64,000 bases of DNA. Source: VAZQ01 sp963756715. Lineage in GTDB: Bacteria > Pseudomonadota > Alphaproteobacteria > Rhizobiales > Xanthobacteraceae. This document shows, piece after piece, positions 1-8,468 of this stretch. Where the stretch lies: contig CAVWOV010000015.1 of assembly GCA_963756715.1 (NCBI GenBank), positions 310,001 through 374,000 on the forward strand. Reading direction: 5' to 3'. Position 1 is the first letter of the stretch, and every line of letters begins with the position of its first letter. Under the pieces are notes generated by a model. It made no database searches and was not told the DNA's origin. It was given only the letters and a program-made list of their open reading frames with translations. The position numbers and the translations under genes were made by a program.

Positions 1-1
1 C

Positions 2-391
2 ATCTATGCGGGCTCGGTGAAGCAACTGGTGACCCGGCTCGGCCAGCCCGGGCTCGCCATTCTTGGCGGGGCACTTCTGGGCATCGCCTACCTGATCCTC
101 GCGGCCGGCCTGTCGTGGTGGCTGGCGCCGCTTGCGACCACGGCGATCGGGCTTGGCTTCTACGCGCTGCACAACACCCTGCAGGCCAACGCGACCCAGA
201 TGACGCCGGAAGCGCGCGGCACCGCAATCGCGATTTTCTCGTCGGCAATCTATCTCGGCCAAGTGTTCGGCGTCGGTGCCGGCGCTTTCGTCTTCGACCG
301 CCACGGCGCGGCGCCGCTGTTCATCGTGGCCGCGATCGCGCTCGTGGCGCTGTCCTGGTGGTTTGCAAGCAAGCTGTCACAGCGAGCATAG
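2..391 (+). CDS. MFS transporter, C-terminal fragment (5' end outside window)
   Basis: The reading frame is open from base 2 and ends at a TAG at 389-391, so only about 129 C-terminal residues are seen. The translation is almost wholly hydrophobic with about four predicted membrane helices. It contains a stretch typical of the second half of major facilitator permeases (NATQMTPEARGTAIAIFSS, then a Gly-rich helix). The family exports or imports small solutes by proton-coupled exchange in the inner membrane; the substrate cannot be told from this fragment. The gene converges on the popZ gene. MFS membership is likely; the exact subfamily is unknown. Confidence 0.75.
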   Translation: MYAGSVKQLVTRLGQPGLAILGGALLGIAYLILAAGLSWWLAPLATTAIGLGFYALHNTLQANATQMTPEARGTAIAIFSSAIYLGQVFGVGAGAFVFDRHGAAPLFIVAAIALVALSWWFASKLSQRA

Positions 392-456
392 CGTGCACGC
401 CGCCGCCGGGGCTTTTTGCACCGGAGCGGTATGTAGCCTTCGAGGCCGATCAGGGA

Positions 457-1131
457 TCAGGATCGCCCGCGTGAGACGCGCTCGATCTCGGCACGCACGA
501 GCCGCTCGACCATGCCGGGCAGATTGTCGTCGAGCCAGCTCTTGAGCATCGGGCGGAGCATCTCCCGCACCAGGTCTTCCAGCGTGCGGCCGTTCTGCAC
601 CAGCACGGTCTGGGCGAGCGTGTTGAACGCCGAATCGACGGCTGCACTCGTGGATGGCGAGATCAGCGTACGGTCGCTGCGCTCCGCCGCAGGCGACCGG
701 TCGGGCTCACGGGCGGGAGGCGGTTCGGGTGCGCGCGGTGTTTCGTCGACCATGACCTCCGACCGGCCCTCGACGGCGCGGAAGCCATGCGGTTCCGGCA
801 ACGAAGCAGCCGTCATCTGCTCCGTCAGATCGAAAATATCGGCGGACGGCTCATCCTCCGGTTCGGGCAGTTGCGCCGCCGATACCGGATCCAGCCGCGC
901 CAACATCGCCTCGATCTCGTCCTGCTCCGTCACCGTGCCAGACGGCGCGGACATTGGCTGGGCCGGAGGCTGCGGTGGCGGCGGCGCCATACGGGGCGGC
1001 GGCACCGGCGTCAGTGGCTCGACCGCTTTCGGCGACGAGACTTTCGCTCCGTCGTCATCGGCAATAATTCTGCGAATGGAGGCGAGAATTTCCTCCATCG
1101 AGGGTTCTTGACCCTTCGCAGCTTGCGCCAT
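457..1131 (-). CDS. popZ: PopZ-like pole-organizing protein (DUF2497)
   Basis: This encodes a 224-residue acidic, proline-rich protein. The family forms a polymeric matrix at the cell pole that anchors the chromosome origin and recruits cell-cycle regulators in alphaproteobacteria. The two conserved ends are visible: an N-terminal helix (EPSMEEILASIRRIIADDD) and a C-terminal helical region (LVREMLRPMLKSWLDDNLPG) used for multimerisation. The middle is a low-complexity Pro/Glu linker, as usual for the family. I chose the ATG at 1131 because a GGGGA sits 8 bases upstream; a GTG 15 bases earlier is also open. It follows tolC and pcm on the same strand. It is longer than the Caulobacter protein because of its linker. 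Confidence 0.88.
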   Translation of the reverse strand: MAQAAKGQEPSMEEILASIRRIIADDDGAKVSSPKAVEPLTPVPPPRMAPPPPQPPAQPMSAPSGTVTEQDEIEAMLARLDPVSAAQLPEPEDEPSADIFDLTEQMTAASLPEPHGFRAVEGRSEVMVDETPRAPEPPPAREPDRSPAAERSDRTLISPSTSAAVDSAFNTLAQTVLVQNGRTLEDLVREMLRPMLKSWLDDNLPGMVERLVRAEIERVSRGRS

Positions 1132-1321
1132 CTGCCATGTCCCCACTCAGACCACCGCAAGCCCGAGTCCGTCTTCGTTTGCACTCAACTTGCGCGAATC
1201 AGTAACCAAAACCTAGCTGCTGGTGTGGAGGCAGTATTATGGCATGCCAATGACCCGCCGCAAACAACGTCTTGTGGACGACGGTGCTGCCTGTTGCCGC
1301 CATGCTGGAAAAAGTTTCGCG

Positions 1322-3055
1322 CTATCGTCCGTCCGGAACGCGCACACCGCCCCAGGCATCGCGGACCTGGTGATAGTGGGTGGTCGGGTCGTAGACTTCG
1401 ATCCTCAGCCCCAGCACTTGCGGCGAAAGCGCGCCGGTCGCGGCCAGCACCGTGTAGGACGCCACCACCCGGTCGCGCTGTGCGGTTACCAGGGCGGCGC
1501 GCGCGTTGACCAACTCCTGCTGCGCATTAAGCACGTCAAGCGTGGTGCGCTGGCCTACACGCGCTTCTTCGCGCACGCCATTGAGCGCGATTTCCGACGC
1601 GGTCACCGAGGAACTGGTTGAGATCACCTGCGCCTTGGCGGCTTCGAGCTGCCCCCAGGCTTGAGTGATATTTTGCTGCACGGCATCGCGTGCAGTGTCG
1701 AGATCGAGCCGGCGCTGCCCCAAGGTCTCCTTGGCCTGACGGATCGCGGAGTACTCGCCGCCGCCTTGATACAGCGGGACGGAGAGCTGCGCCGCTAGCG
1801 AAGCGTTCAGGTTTTCAACCAGGTTCAGCGCAGAAGTCGAACCATACGACTTCTGTACGTTACCGACCGCCGACAGCGTGGGATAGAGCGCCCCTTCTGC
1901 GACCTTCACCTGTTGGGACGCAACATCAACGTTGAACATTGCCGTCGTGATACTCGGATGTTGGCTGCGACCGCGCGCGATCGCAGCCAGAAGGGTACGC
2001 GGCGAAAACCGATCGACGGGCGCCGCCGGGGCCAGCCTTGCCGGCGCCGGAACGCCGATCACCTGCAAATACGTGGCGCGCGACGAAACGAAGTTCGATT
2101 CGGCGGTCGCGAGTTGCGACCGGCCGGTCGACAGCCGGGCCTCCGATTGCGCCACGTCGGTGCGCGTCACTTCGCCGGCGTTGAAACGATCGCGAGTCTG
2201 GCGCAGCGTAACTTCGAGCACGTTGACGTTGCTGCGCTGGAGTTCGAGGATCGCTCCATCGCGCAGCAGATTCATATAGGCGGTGGCGGCGTTGAGCAGC
2301 GTGGTCTGCTCGGAGGAGCGCAAGGTTTCACGGGCAGAGAACACCTGGCCTTCCGCAAGACGTGTGCGGTTTGCGGTCTGAAAACCGTTGAACAGCGTCT
2401 GGGTGACAGTCAGTCCCGCGGTCGTCGTGGCCGTTGCGCCCTGCGTCTTGTCGTAGGTCGGAAAGGTCGGACAGAGACTTTTTCCGAGGAGGTCCCGAGC
2501 GCATGTGCTCCCCGGGATCGTAACGCTGTTCTGGTTCTTGACCAGGTTTTCCAGATATTGCTCGGACAGGCTCGATGAGCCGGTCACGCGCGGCCGGTAA
2601 CCCGACAGCGCCGTCGGGACGTTCTCGTCGGTCGCGCGCGTGGCGGCGCGCTGGGCATTGAGCGTCGGGTTGTTGTGGTAAGCCTGCTGAAGCGCGATCG
2701 GGAGCGTCGTCGACCCAGGGGGGATCGGCCCCGCGAGCTTCTGGTTAAGGCTTCCGCCATAGTTGCCATTCAGATGACCTGTCAGGCCAGTGCCGAAGCC
2801 CGCGTTCGGGCTCGTGCTGGGGTTTGGGCTGGCGTTCGATGGTCCGCTTCGGTTTTGCGGATTGACTGCATTGGGGGCGGTCATGTCCTGCGGATTCGTC
2901 AGCGTCCGATCCTGCGGATTTGCCGGGTTGATCGTCGAGGGTGATTGAGTCTGGGCGGCCGCGGGAACGGCCATCAGGCCCGTCAGCATACAGGCTGCCA
3001 GCAGCGCTGACGTTGCGCTACCCGCGACCGAACCTGCACGATAACCCCCAAACAT
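1322..3055 (-). CDS. tolC: TolC family outer membrane efflux protein
   Basis: The 577-residue product is a TolC-type outer membrane channel that joins inner-membrane exporters (RND, ABC or MFS) to the outside. An N-terminal signal peptide of about 35 residues ends near AVPAAAQ. It is followed by a low-complexity Asn/Pro/Ser-rich stretch of roughly 65 residues containing repeated NPQ units, then the usual two-fold repeated OEP domain (for example TLPIALQQAYHNNPTLNAQR and the later LDTARDAVQQNITQAWGQLEAAKAQ helix). The NPQ-rich insert is longer than in typical TolC. The gene lies between pcm (185 bases upstream) and popZ on the same strand. No exporter gene is adjacent, so it may serve several pumps. 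Confidence 0.93.
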   Translation of the reverse strand: MFGGYRAGSVAGSATSALLAACMLTGLMAVPAAAQTQSPSTINPANPQDRTLTNPQDMTAPNAVNPQNRSGPSNASPNPSTSPNAGFGTGLTGHLNGNYGGSLNQKLAGPIPPGSTTLPIALQQAYHNNPTLNAQRAATRATDENVPTALSGYRPRVTGSSSLSEQYLENLVKNQNSVTIPGSTCARDLLGKSLCPTFPTYDKTQGATATTTAGLTVTQTLFNGFQTANRTRLAEGQVFSARETLRSSEQTTLLNAATAYMNLLRDGAILELQRSNVNVLEVTLRQTRDRFNAGEVTRTDVAQSEARLSTGRSQLATAESNFVSSRATYLQVIGVPAPARLAPAAPVDRFSPRTLLAAIARGRSQHPSITTAMFNVDVASQQVKVAEGALYPTLSAVGNVQKSYGSTSALNLVENLNASLAAQLSVPLYQGGGEYSAIRQAKETLGQRRLDLDTARDAVQQNITQAWGQLEAAKAQVISTSSSVTASEIALNGVREEARVGQRTTLDVLNAQQELVNARAALVTAQRDRVVASYTVLAATGALSPQVLGLRIEVYDPTTHYHQVRDAWGGVRVPDGR

Positions 3056-3240
3056 GACCTACCCCACGCCACGCAACGTTACGCCCAATCGCCGCGGGCT
3101 CACTAGCCGAGTGGATTAGCCGCGGAGTTTAACCATAATTGGGCTGAAGGCCCGCGGAAGGGCGCCGCATCGAGTTTGCGAACGCATGGTGTTTTAAGGT
3201 CACACCGAACTCGAGCAAAAGCGCGTGGAAAATCCGCGAG

Positions 3241-3909
3241 CTAGAACACGAAGGCAGGCACTGCCGCAAAACCCGGCAGGGTGGCCGCGGCCGCGTCGAA
3301 AATCGGCCGTCCGCTGACATCGCCGTCGGCCGATGTGTACAGCATCGCCCGGCCGTTCGGTGTCCTGCCCATCACCATCACCAGACGTCCGCCATCCTTG
3401 AGCTGGTGGAACAGCGCCTCCGGCGCAACCTCGGTTGCGCCATCCAAAAGGATGACGTCGTAGGGCGCACGTGCCGGCCAGCCTGCGATCAACGGCCCGG
3501 TCACCGCGGTTGCGTTGGTTGCTTTCACCGCCTGCAGGTTCTCGCGCGCATGGCGTGCAAGCGTTGGATCCTGCTCCAACGCCACGACCGAGTGCGCGAG
3601 CCTTGCCAAAACGGCCGCCGAATAGCCGGTCGCGCAGCCAACGTCGAGCACGTCGTCGGTGTCCTGCACGTCAGCAGCGTCGAGCAGCTTGGCAAGCACC
3701 ATCGGCTTGAGGAGATGCCGCGCTTCGCCGCCCGTCTCCGGCGTCACCGCGATATCCAGGTCGAGATAAGCGAGGCCGGCCTTGGATTCGGGAACGAACC
3801 GTTCGCGCGGCAGCTCCAGCATCGCGCCGACCAGACGCAGATCGGTGACATCGCTGGTGCGAACCTGGCCGTCAACCATCATGCGACGCGCCGTTGCAAA
3901 ATCGATCAT
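3241..3909 (-). CDS. pcm: Protein-L-isoaspartate O-methyltransferase family protein
   Basis: This is a 222-residue SAM-dependent methyltransferase of the Pcm family, which methylates isoaspartyl residues in damaged proteins. The SAM-binding motif I is clear (VLDVGCATGYSAAVLA) followed by an acidic motif (VVALEQDP). The N-terminal region (ARRMMVDGQVRTSDVTD) matches the alphaproteobacterial group. The open frame continues upstream to 4167, but that would run antisense through tRNA-Cys, so I placed the start at the ATG at 3909. The Shine-Dalgarno there is weak. It is first in a pcm-tolC-popZ series on the minus strand. Whether this divergent group really repairs isoaspartate is not settled by sequence. 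Confidence 0.85.
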   Translation of the reverse strand: MIDFATARRMMVDGQVRTSDVTDLRLVGAMLELPRERFVPESKAGLAYLDLDIAVTPETGGEARHLLKPMVLAKLLDAADVQDTDDVLDVGCATGYSAAVLARLAHSVVALEQDPTLARHARENLQAVKATNATAVTGPLIAGWPARAPYDVILLDGATEVAPEALFHQLKDGGRLVMVMGRTPNGRAMLYTSADGDVSGRPIFDAAAATLPGFAAVPAFVF

Positions 3910-4111
3910 CGGCGAATTCCACGAAGATGGTGAATGGTGCCGTGCGGCGTTTCTTAGCGGTAACACCGGTGAAAACGCAAGATGCGAAGTGCCGAAGCCC
4001 ATCTGGCGCCCGGCCTGCGCGGTTGCCCGCTCCAAATCGCTCCTGTATAGCCAAGGCCCTGACGAAGCGCCGAGCGGACTGTCTTCAATGTCGCCGCCGA
4101 AGCGCCGGAAC

Positions 4112-4185
4112 GGCCACGTGGCGGAGTGGTTACGCAACGGTCTGCAAAACCGTGTACCCCGGTTCAATTCCGGGCGTGGCCTCCA
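4112..4185 (+). tRNA. tRNA-Cys (GCA)
   Basis: A complete cloverleaf can be folded. The acceptor stem GGCCACG pairs with CGTGGCC. The anticodon stem ACGGT/ACCGT encloses the loop CTGCAAA with anticodon GCA at 4144-4146. The T loop has the standard GGTTCAATTCC pattern, and the 3' CCA is encoded at 4183-4185. Confidence 0.97.
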
Positions 4186-4398
4186 CTAGCAAAATCAATC
4201 TGTTACATCGCACTTCAAACGTTGCCTGAGAGCCGCAGGGGCAGGCAGGCCCCAACTCCATCCGCCAAGCAGGATATCGCTGTCGTACCTCCCGCAGAGG
4301 GTGCCGATGCGTTTCCGCCGTGGGAACTGGCGCGTGCCTTGCCCGTTGATGAGCCGGCGGCCCTGATGGAACCCCTCGGTTTCGGCGGATAGGTCGCT

Positions 4399-4433
4399 GG
4401 CCCCGGGTAGTCTCAACCTCCCCGGGGCCTTTT
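4399..4433 (+). terminator. Rho-independent terminator-like hairpin
   Basis: GGCCCCGG at 4399-4406 pairs with CCGGGGCC at 4422-4429 and is followed directly by TTTT. It lies about 210 bases after tRNA-Cys. The 4186-4398 stretch has no gene that I can support. Confidence 0.6.
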
Positions 4434-4571
4434 CATGCAAGCTTCCCCTGACTCCGGCGCCGATCCACGGTGCAGGTCCATCCTACCCGTGATCGAACCC
4501 AAGGCATTCGTTTGACATCCCCAACCGGAGCGTTTGATGTGTCGCTCGAAACGGGGCCAAGACGTGCGCAC

Positions 4572-5006
4572 ATGACCCACGCGGCATTGGGAAAGCTCAT
4601 CGACGCCGGGCACGTTCCCATCGGGCTGCTATTCGTATTGGGTCTTATGGCTTGTTCGCCCGGCGCACCGGTCGCGGAAAAGGATTACGCGACCAGGATC
4701 GTTGGCGGCTGGCAAGGCACGGTCGGCGACATGAAAGAATCGATCACATTCGGTTCTGACGGAAAATTCGTCGCGCAAGTACGGCCGATGGGTTTCATCA
4801 GCAATACGCTCGGCCAGGGCGTCACCGGCACGATCAGCGGAACCTGGACGATTGGTGGAAAAATCATGACCCTGAACGTCGACAGCACCGCGCACGAACG
4901 CGTCGTCAACCGGACGACCAGCAGCACGATCGAATCGTTCAAACCGGACGAGATTGCCGTCAAGAGCAGTGAAGGCAGCACGTCGACATTCGTTCGGCTG
5001 CTTTAA
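4572..5006 (+). CDS. Small putative lipoprotein of unknown function
   Basis: This encodes a protein of 144 residues. The N-terminus has a hydrophobic segment (IGLLFVLG) ending in a lipobox (LMAC, Cys at about residue 28), so it is probably lipidated and held in the envelope. The rest is rich in beta-type residues (GGWQGTVGDMKESITFGSDGKF, then GTISGTWTIGGKIMTLNV), which suggests a small beta-barrel or lipocalin-like fold of the kind seen in DUF2147 or META-type proteins; that is inference. The ATG at 4572 gives a proper signal peptide, although the frame is open from 4470. It sits alone upstream of hemE. Confidence 0.7.
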   Translation: MTHAALGKLIDAGHVPIGLLFVLGLMACSPGAPVAEKDYATRIVGGWQGTVGDMKESITFGSDGKFVAQVRPMGFISNTLGQGVTGTISGTWTIGGKIMTLNVDSTAHERVVNRTTSSTIESFKPDEIAVKSSEGSTSTFVRLL

Positions 5007-5080
5007 GTTATCCGCCCGCCAAGGTCGCTCGCGCGGTTGCTGCGAGCCGCGGCACAGTCCCACCCCACGATCGACCGCCG

Positions 5081-6127
5081 ATGATGGACCAGAGTCAAAC
5101 CGACAAGCCGCTGCTCGCCGTCCTGTCCGGCCGCCCGCAGGCCATCCCGCCGGTCTGGATGATGCGGCAGGCCGGACGCTACCTGCCGGAATATCGCGCG
5201 TTGCGCGCGCGCGCCGGCAGCTTTCTCGATCTGTGCTTCACGCCCGCGTGGGCGGCCGAGGCGACGCTGCAGCCGATCCGGCGGTTTCAGTTCGACGCCG
5301 CGATCCTGTTTTCCGATATCCTGGTAATTCCGCACGCGCTCGGTCGGAGCGTGCGATTCGAAGCCGGCGAGGGCCCCCGCCTCGATCCGCTCACCACGCC
5401 CGCCGAGATCGCGCATTTGCGCACCGAACCTGACGAGGCGACGCTCGCACCGGTCTACGAGGCGTTGCGGCTGATCAAGCAGGAACTCGATCCGGCGGTT
5501 ACGTTGATCGGGTTTTGCGGCGCGCCTTGGACCGTCGCCACCTACATGGTGGCGGGCCAGGGCACGCCCGACCAGGCGCCGGCGCGGCTCCTGGCCTACC
5601 GCGAACCGGACGCATTCGCGCGCCTGATCGATATTCTGATCGCCGCGACGGTGCGCCATCTCGTCGGACAATCGCAGGCCGGTGCCGATGTGCTGCAACT
5701 GTTCGACACCTGGGCCGGCGTCCTGCCGCCTGCCGAATTCTCGCGCTGGTGCGTTGAGCCGGCGCGACAAATCGTCGAGCAGGTGCGCCGCGAAGTGCCG
5801 GGAGCGAAGTTCATTGGATTTCCGCGTGGCGCGGGCGGTTCGCTGGCGAGTTATGTCGACCGCGTTGCGGTGGATGCCGTCAGCGTCGACTGGGCGGCGG
5901 AGCCGTGCTTCATCCGCGAGCGCATCCAGAGCCGAGTGGCGGTGCAGGGCAATCTCGACCCGATCGTGCTGCTGGCTGGCGGCGCGGCGCTCGACCGCGC
6001 GGTCGACGATATCCTGACGAACTATGGCAACGGGCGGCTGATCTTCAATCTCGGCCACGGCATTCTGCCCGAGACGCCGATCGCGCATGTCGAGCAGATG
6101 CTTCGCCGTGTGCGCCAGCGCGTATAA
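5081..6127 (+). CDS. hemE: Uroporphyrinogen decarboxylase HemE
   Basis: The 348-residue enzyme decarboxylates the four acetate side chains of uroporphyrinogen III to give coproporphyrinogen III in haem synthesis. It acts in the cytosol as a dimer without cofactor. Both family signatures are present: WMMRQAGRYLPEYR near the N-terminus, and GFCGAPWTVATYM at about residue 146. Length matches the family. Two ATG codons lie in tandem at 5081 and 5084, and either may be used. It converges on hemC (43 bases between the stops), so two haem-pathway genes are neighbours but not an operon. Confidence 0.97.
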   Translation: MMDQSQTDKPLLAVLSGRPQAIPPVWMMRQAGRYLPEYRALRARAGSFLDLCFTPAWAAEATLQPIRRFQFDAAILFSDILVIPHALGRSVRFEAGEGPRLDPLTTPAEIAHLRTEPDEATLAPVYEALRLIKQELDPAVTLIGFCGAPWTVATYMVAGQGTPDQAPARLLAYREPDAFARLIDILIAATVRHLVGQSQAGADVLQLFDTWAGVLPPAEFSRWCVEPARQIVEQVRREVPGAKFIGFPRGAGGSLASYVDRVAVDAVSVDWAAEPCFIRERIQSRVAVQGNLDPIVLLAGGAALDRAVDDILTNYGNGRLIFNLGHGILPETPIAHVEQMLRRVRQRV

Positions 6128-6169
6128 AGCCGCTGTCATCTTCGACGGCGTGCGAACCGCGCACGTGGC

Positions 6170-7141
6170 TCAATCGAGCGGCCGCGTCCGCTCGATGATC
6201 TCGGCGGCGCCACGCTGGAGCAACTCCAACCCGACCATGCGGCCAAGCTCGCGCGGCCGGTCCGCCGCGCCGGTGCGCTCGGCCTCGATGAAGCGGCTGC
6301 CATCCTCCTCAATCACCGCGGCGCGCAGCGTCATGTCAGAGCCGTCGATCGTCGCGTGTCCGGCGATCGGTGAATTGCAATGGCCGTTGAGCACCCAGAG
6401 CACCTCGCGTTCGGCATCGGCGCAGAGGCGCGATGCGGCGTCGCTGATGCCGGCGAGATGGTGGCGCGTCGTCCAATCGGCCTCGCCACATTCGACCGCG
6501 ACAATGCCCTGCCCCACCGCCGGCAGCATCTCGGCCGGCGAAAAATCGTAAACGATGCGCGCCGAAAGGCCGACGCGTTCGAGACCGGAGCGCGCCATCA
6601 CCAGCGCATCCGCCGGACCGCGGGTGCCGCCGTCCGGCATCTGCTGAAGCTGGCCGGTATCAAGCTTGCGGACGCGTGTATCGGCAGCGCCGCGGAAGTG
6701 GATGACGTCGACGTCAGGCAGTAGCCGGCGAAGATAGCTCGCCCGGCGAACGGAGTTGGTTCCGATCTTGAAGCCCCTGCCCTTCACACTGCGGATGTCG
6801 CCGAATGAAACCCCATCGCGCACGACCAACGCATCACCAGGCGGATCGCGCGCCAGCGTCGCGCCGATCACCAGCCCCGGGGTCTCCTCGTTGCCGGGCA
6901 TGTCCTTGAGCGAGTGCATCGCCGCCTGCAGTTCGCCCCGCCGCACGGCAGCGCGGATCTCGGCGACGAACGCGCCGCCCTTGCCGCCGTGGCGCAGGAG
7001 CTTGCTGACCTGATCATCGTCGCCGCGGGTGTCAAATTTGACGACCTCGACGGCAAGGCCCGGCCACGCAGCGCGCAACCGCCGGGCGATCTCTTCTGTC
7101 TGGGCAAGAGCCATGGTGCTCTTGCGCGTGCCGATCCGCAT
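6170..7141 (-). CDS. hemC: Hydroxymethylbilane synthase (porphobilinogen deaminase)
   Basis: The 323-residue enzyme joins four porphobilinogens into hydroxymethylbilane, the step before uroporphyrinogen III. The catalytic HSLKDMP motif is present, as are the paired arginines (GTNSVRR), the arginines in FRGAADTR and GLERVGL, and the cofactor-binding cysteine (GHCNSPIAG). Two motifs differ from the usual forms (GTSSLRR and RGN-V/I-x-TR). The start MRIGTRKSTMALAQ at 7141 matches the family N-terminus; the frame is open further upstream. The 7142-7458 gap upstream holds no gene that I can support. Probably the working enzyme, but it belongs to a diverged branch. Confidence 0.92.
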   Translation of the reverse strand: MRIGTRKSTMALAQTEEIARRLRAAWPGLAVEVVKFDTRGDDDQVSKLLRHGGKGGAFVAEIRAAVRRGELQAAMHSLKDMPGNEETPGLVIGATLARDPPGDALVVRDGVSFGDIRSVKGRGFKIGTNSVRRASYLRRLLPDVDVIHFRGAADTRVRKLDTGQLQQMPDGGTRGPADALVMARSGLERVGLSARIVYDFSPAEMLPAVGQGIVAVECGEADWTTRHHLAGISDAASRLCADAEREVLWVLNGHCNSPIAGHATIDGSDMTLRAAVIEEDGSRFIEAERTGAADRPRELGRMVGLELLQRGAAEIIERTRPLD

Positions 7142-7458
7142 CGCCTCACTCCCGCCGAAACGCCGGCACGATCCAAAGCATATTGGGGCCAAGCCGACGG
7201 GAAAAGTTGTGGGCGCTGCTTTGCGGATTGGCAATCGCGCGCCAATGGTGCGGGGGCCTCAGCCTCTGAGATTTCGGGATTTCAGGCCTCTTGCAGCGGC
7301 TCCGGCACGCCCAGGCACGCCGGGGCGCGGGTTCGGAGGCACCGCGGCCCTCCCGGCCGCAAGTCACACTCCCGAGCCAATCCGGCCCGAGGGGATATTG
7401 AGGCTTTGCAAGCCTTGGCGCCTTTTGTTATAGCCGGGCGCCTGCTTTGGGCCCGTGT

Positions 7459-7533
7459 TCCCCGGTAGCTCAGTGGTAGAGCAACCGGCTGTTAACCGGT
7501 TGGTCGCTGGTTCGAATCCGGCCCGGGGAGCCA
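7459..7533 (+). tRNA. tRNA-Asn (GTT)
   Basis: The acceptor stem TCCCCGG pairs with CCGGGGA. The anticodon stem ACCGG/CCGGT holds the loop CTGTTAA with anticodon GTT. The T arm reads GGTTCGAATCC, and the CCA is encoded at 7531-7533. A hairpin with a short T tail follows 20 bases later. Confidence 0.97.
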
Positions 7534-7552
7534 AATATATCGACGGTTTAAC

Positions 7553-7572
7553 AAGGGGCCTGAAGGCCCCTT
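7553..7572 (+). terminator. Terminator hairpin after tRNA-Asn
   Basis: AAGGGGCC at 7553-7560 and GGCCCCTT at 7565-7572 form an 8-bp stem with a TGAA tetraloop. The stem ends in TT on the plus strand. Position directly behind the tRNA fits its terminator. Confidence 0.65.
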
Positions 7573-7918
7573 AAGCTTGCTGGGGTACGCCAGGGGTACG
7601 GAGGCGCCGGACCAACGGGAAGCCGCGGCACTCTGCCGGAGCTTCCCTCGGGCCCGCCGCACTATTGAAACCGTCATTCCTGCACAATGGTGAGGTTGTT
7701 GGCTTGTACATATCGTCGACTTCGGTCGGCGGCGATTCGATCGGCGTCTTGACGGTGCCGACGACCCGCTTCTGCCACACGCCGTCGATCGCGAACCAAT
7801 CAAACAAGATCACGCGCGCCCATCTCCCGAATACGTGAATTTCGCTGATGCTGTGGGCGCTGATCGTAGGGTTGCCCCCGGCCATTGCGTCTCGCCTGCT
7901 CCCTGCCCAAACAAAAGT

Positions 7919-7944
7919 GCCCCGTCACCGATAGATGACGGGGC
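7919..7944 (-). terminator. Minus-strand terminator-like hairpin in the 7.6-8.4 kb gap
   Basis: GCCCCGTCA at 7919-7927 pairs perfectly with TGACGGGGC at 7936-7944. Read on the minus strand it is followed by ACTTTTGTTT. A second hairpin (CTCTGC/GCAGAG, 7956-7973) lies just before it on that strand. The 7573-8468 interval has no convincing gene, so what transcript this would end is unknown; a small RNA is possible. Confidence 0.5.
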
Positions 7945-8346
7945 GAGTAAGGAAACTCTGCGATGAAGCAGAGGCATATGCTTTAGCCTGCCGGCCCCTT
8001 GCCAAAAAACCCTCATGTGGTTGGAACATTTGGCATCAGCGGCGCGCCGCGCAGCACGGTCGCCATCGCGTGCTGACCTTGAGACGATCGCCGTCCGAGA
8101 ACATAGCGTGAGGTCTTCAACAAGCCCCTCAAGGTACCGTCGATCATGGCGATCACGCACCTGCAGCTTACGCTCCGTCGCCTTGTCTCCCAATTCAGGC
8201 GACGCCCGGCCCGGTCGATTGGCGCGAAGTCTCCTAACACTACTCGCACTGATCGCGGCTAGTATCGCGCGGCGACCGCTGAGTCTTCGCGCAAGCAAGA
8301 TACCGAGGACAATGCAGCGACATTTCGCAAAATTGATCGTTCGAAA

Positions 8347-8369
8347 TTAGCTCTGATTGTCAGAGTTAA
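8347..8369. promoter_or_regulatory. Palindrome upstream of the EAL gene
   Basis: TTAGCTCTGA (8347-8356) and TCAGAGTTAA (8360-8369) form a near-perfect 10-bp inverted repeat with a 3-base centre and one G-T pair. It lies about 100 bases before the EAL gene start. This is the size of a repressor or activator site; no known factor is recognised. Confidence 0.35.
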
Positions 8370-8468
8370 TCCTTATTGCAAATCTCCTCGCACGCGCGCG
8401 GGCAAGGCCACATTTATCGATCTTTCCAGTTCTAGAGATCGTCCTCCATCAATGCAGGAGGGCGCGTT

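Noticed and set aside
4126..4392. Plus-strand frame starting inside tRNA-Cys
   Set aside because: No start codon with a ribosome site after the tRNA and no recognised family, although a terminator follows at 4399-4433.
5003..6139. Long minus-strand frame (378 residues) opposite hemE
   Set aside because: Antisense shadow of a clear gene in GC-rich DNA; Arg/Asp-rich composition without motifs.
7492..7803. Minus-strand open frame overlapping tRNA-Asn, ending in PGPDSNQRPTG
   Set aside because: The last residues are simply the antisense of the tRNA, a common false gene; no ribosome site and no family.
7571..7885. Minus-strand 104-residue frame starting MAGGNPTISAHS
   Set aside because: Considered as a phage-type remnant beside a tRNA, but a terminator-like hairpin stands just before it, the ribosome site is poor, the second half is low quality, and no integrase or repeated tRNA end is seen.
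7459..8468. Genomic island inserted at tRNA-Asn
   Set aside because: No integrase gene, no second copy of the tRNA 3' end, and normal housekeeping-type genes follow.
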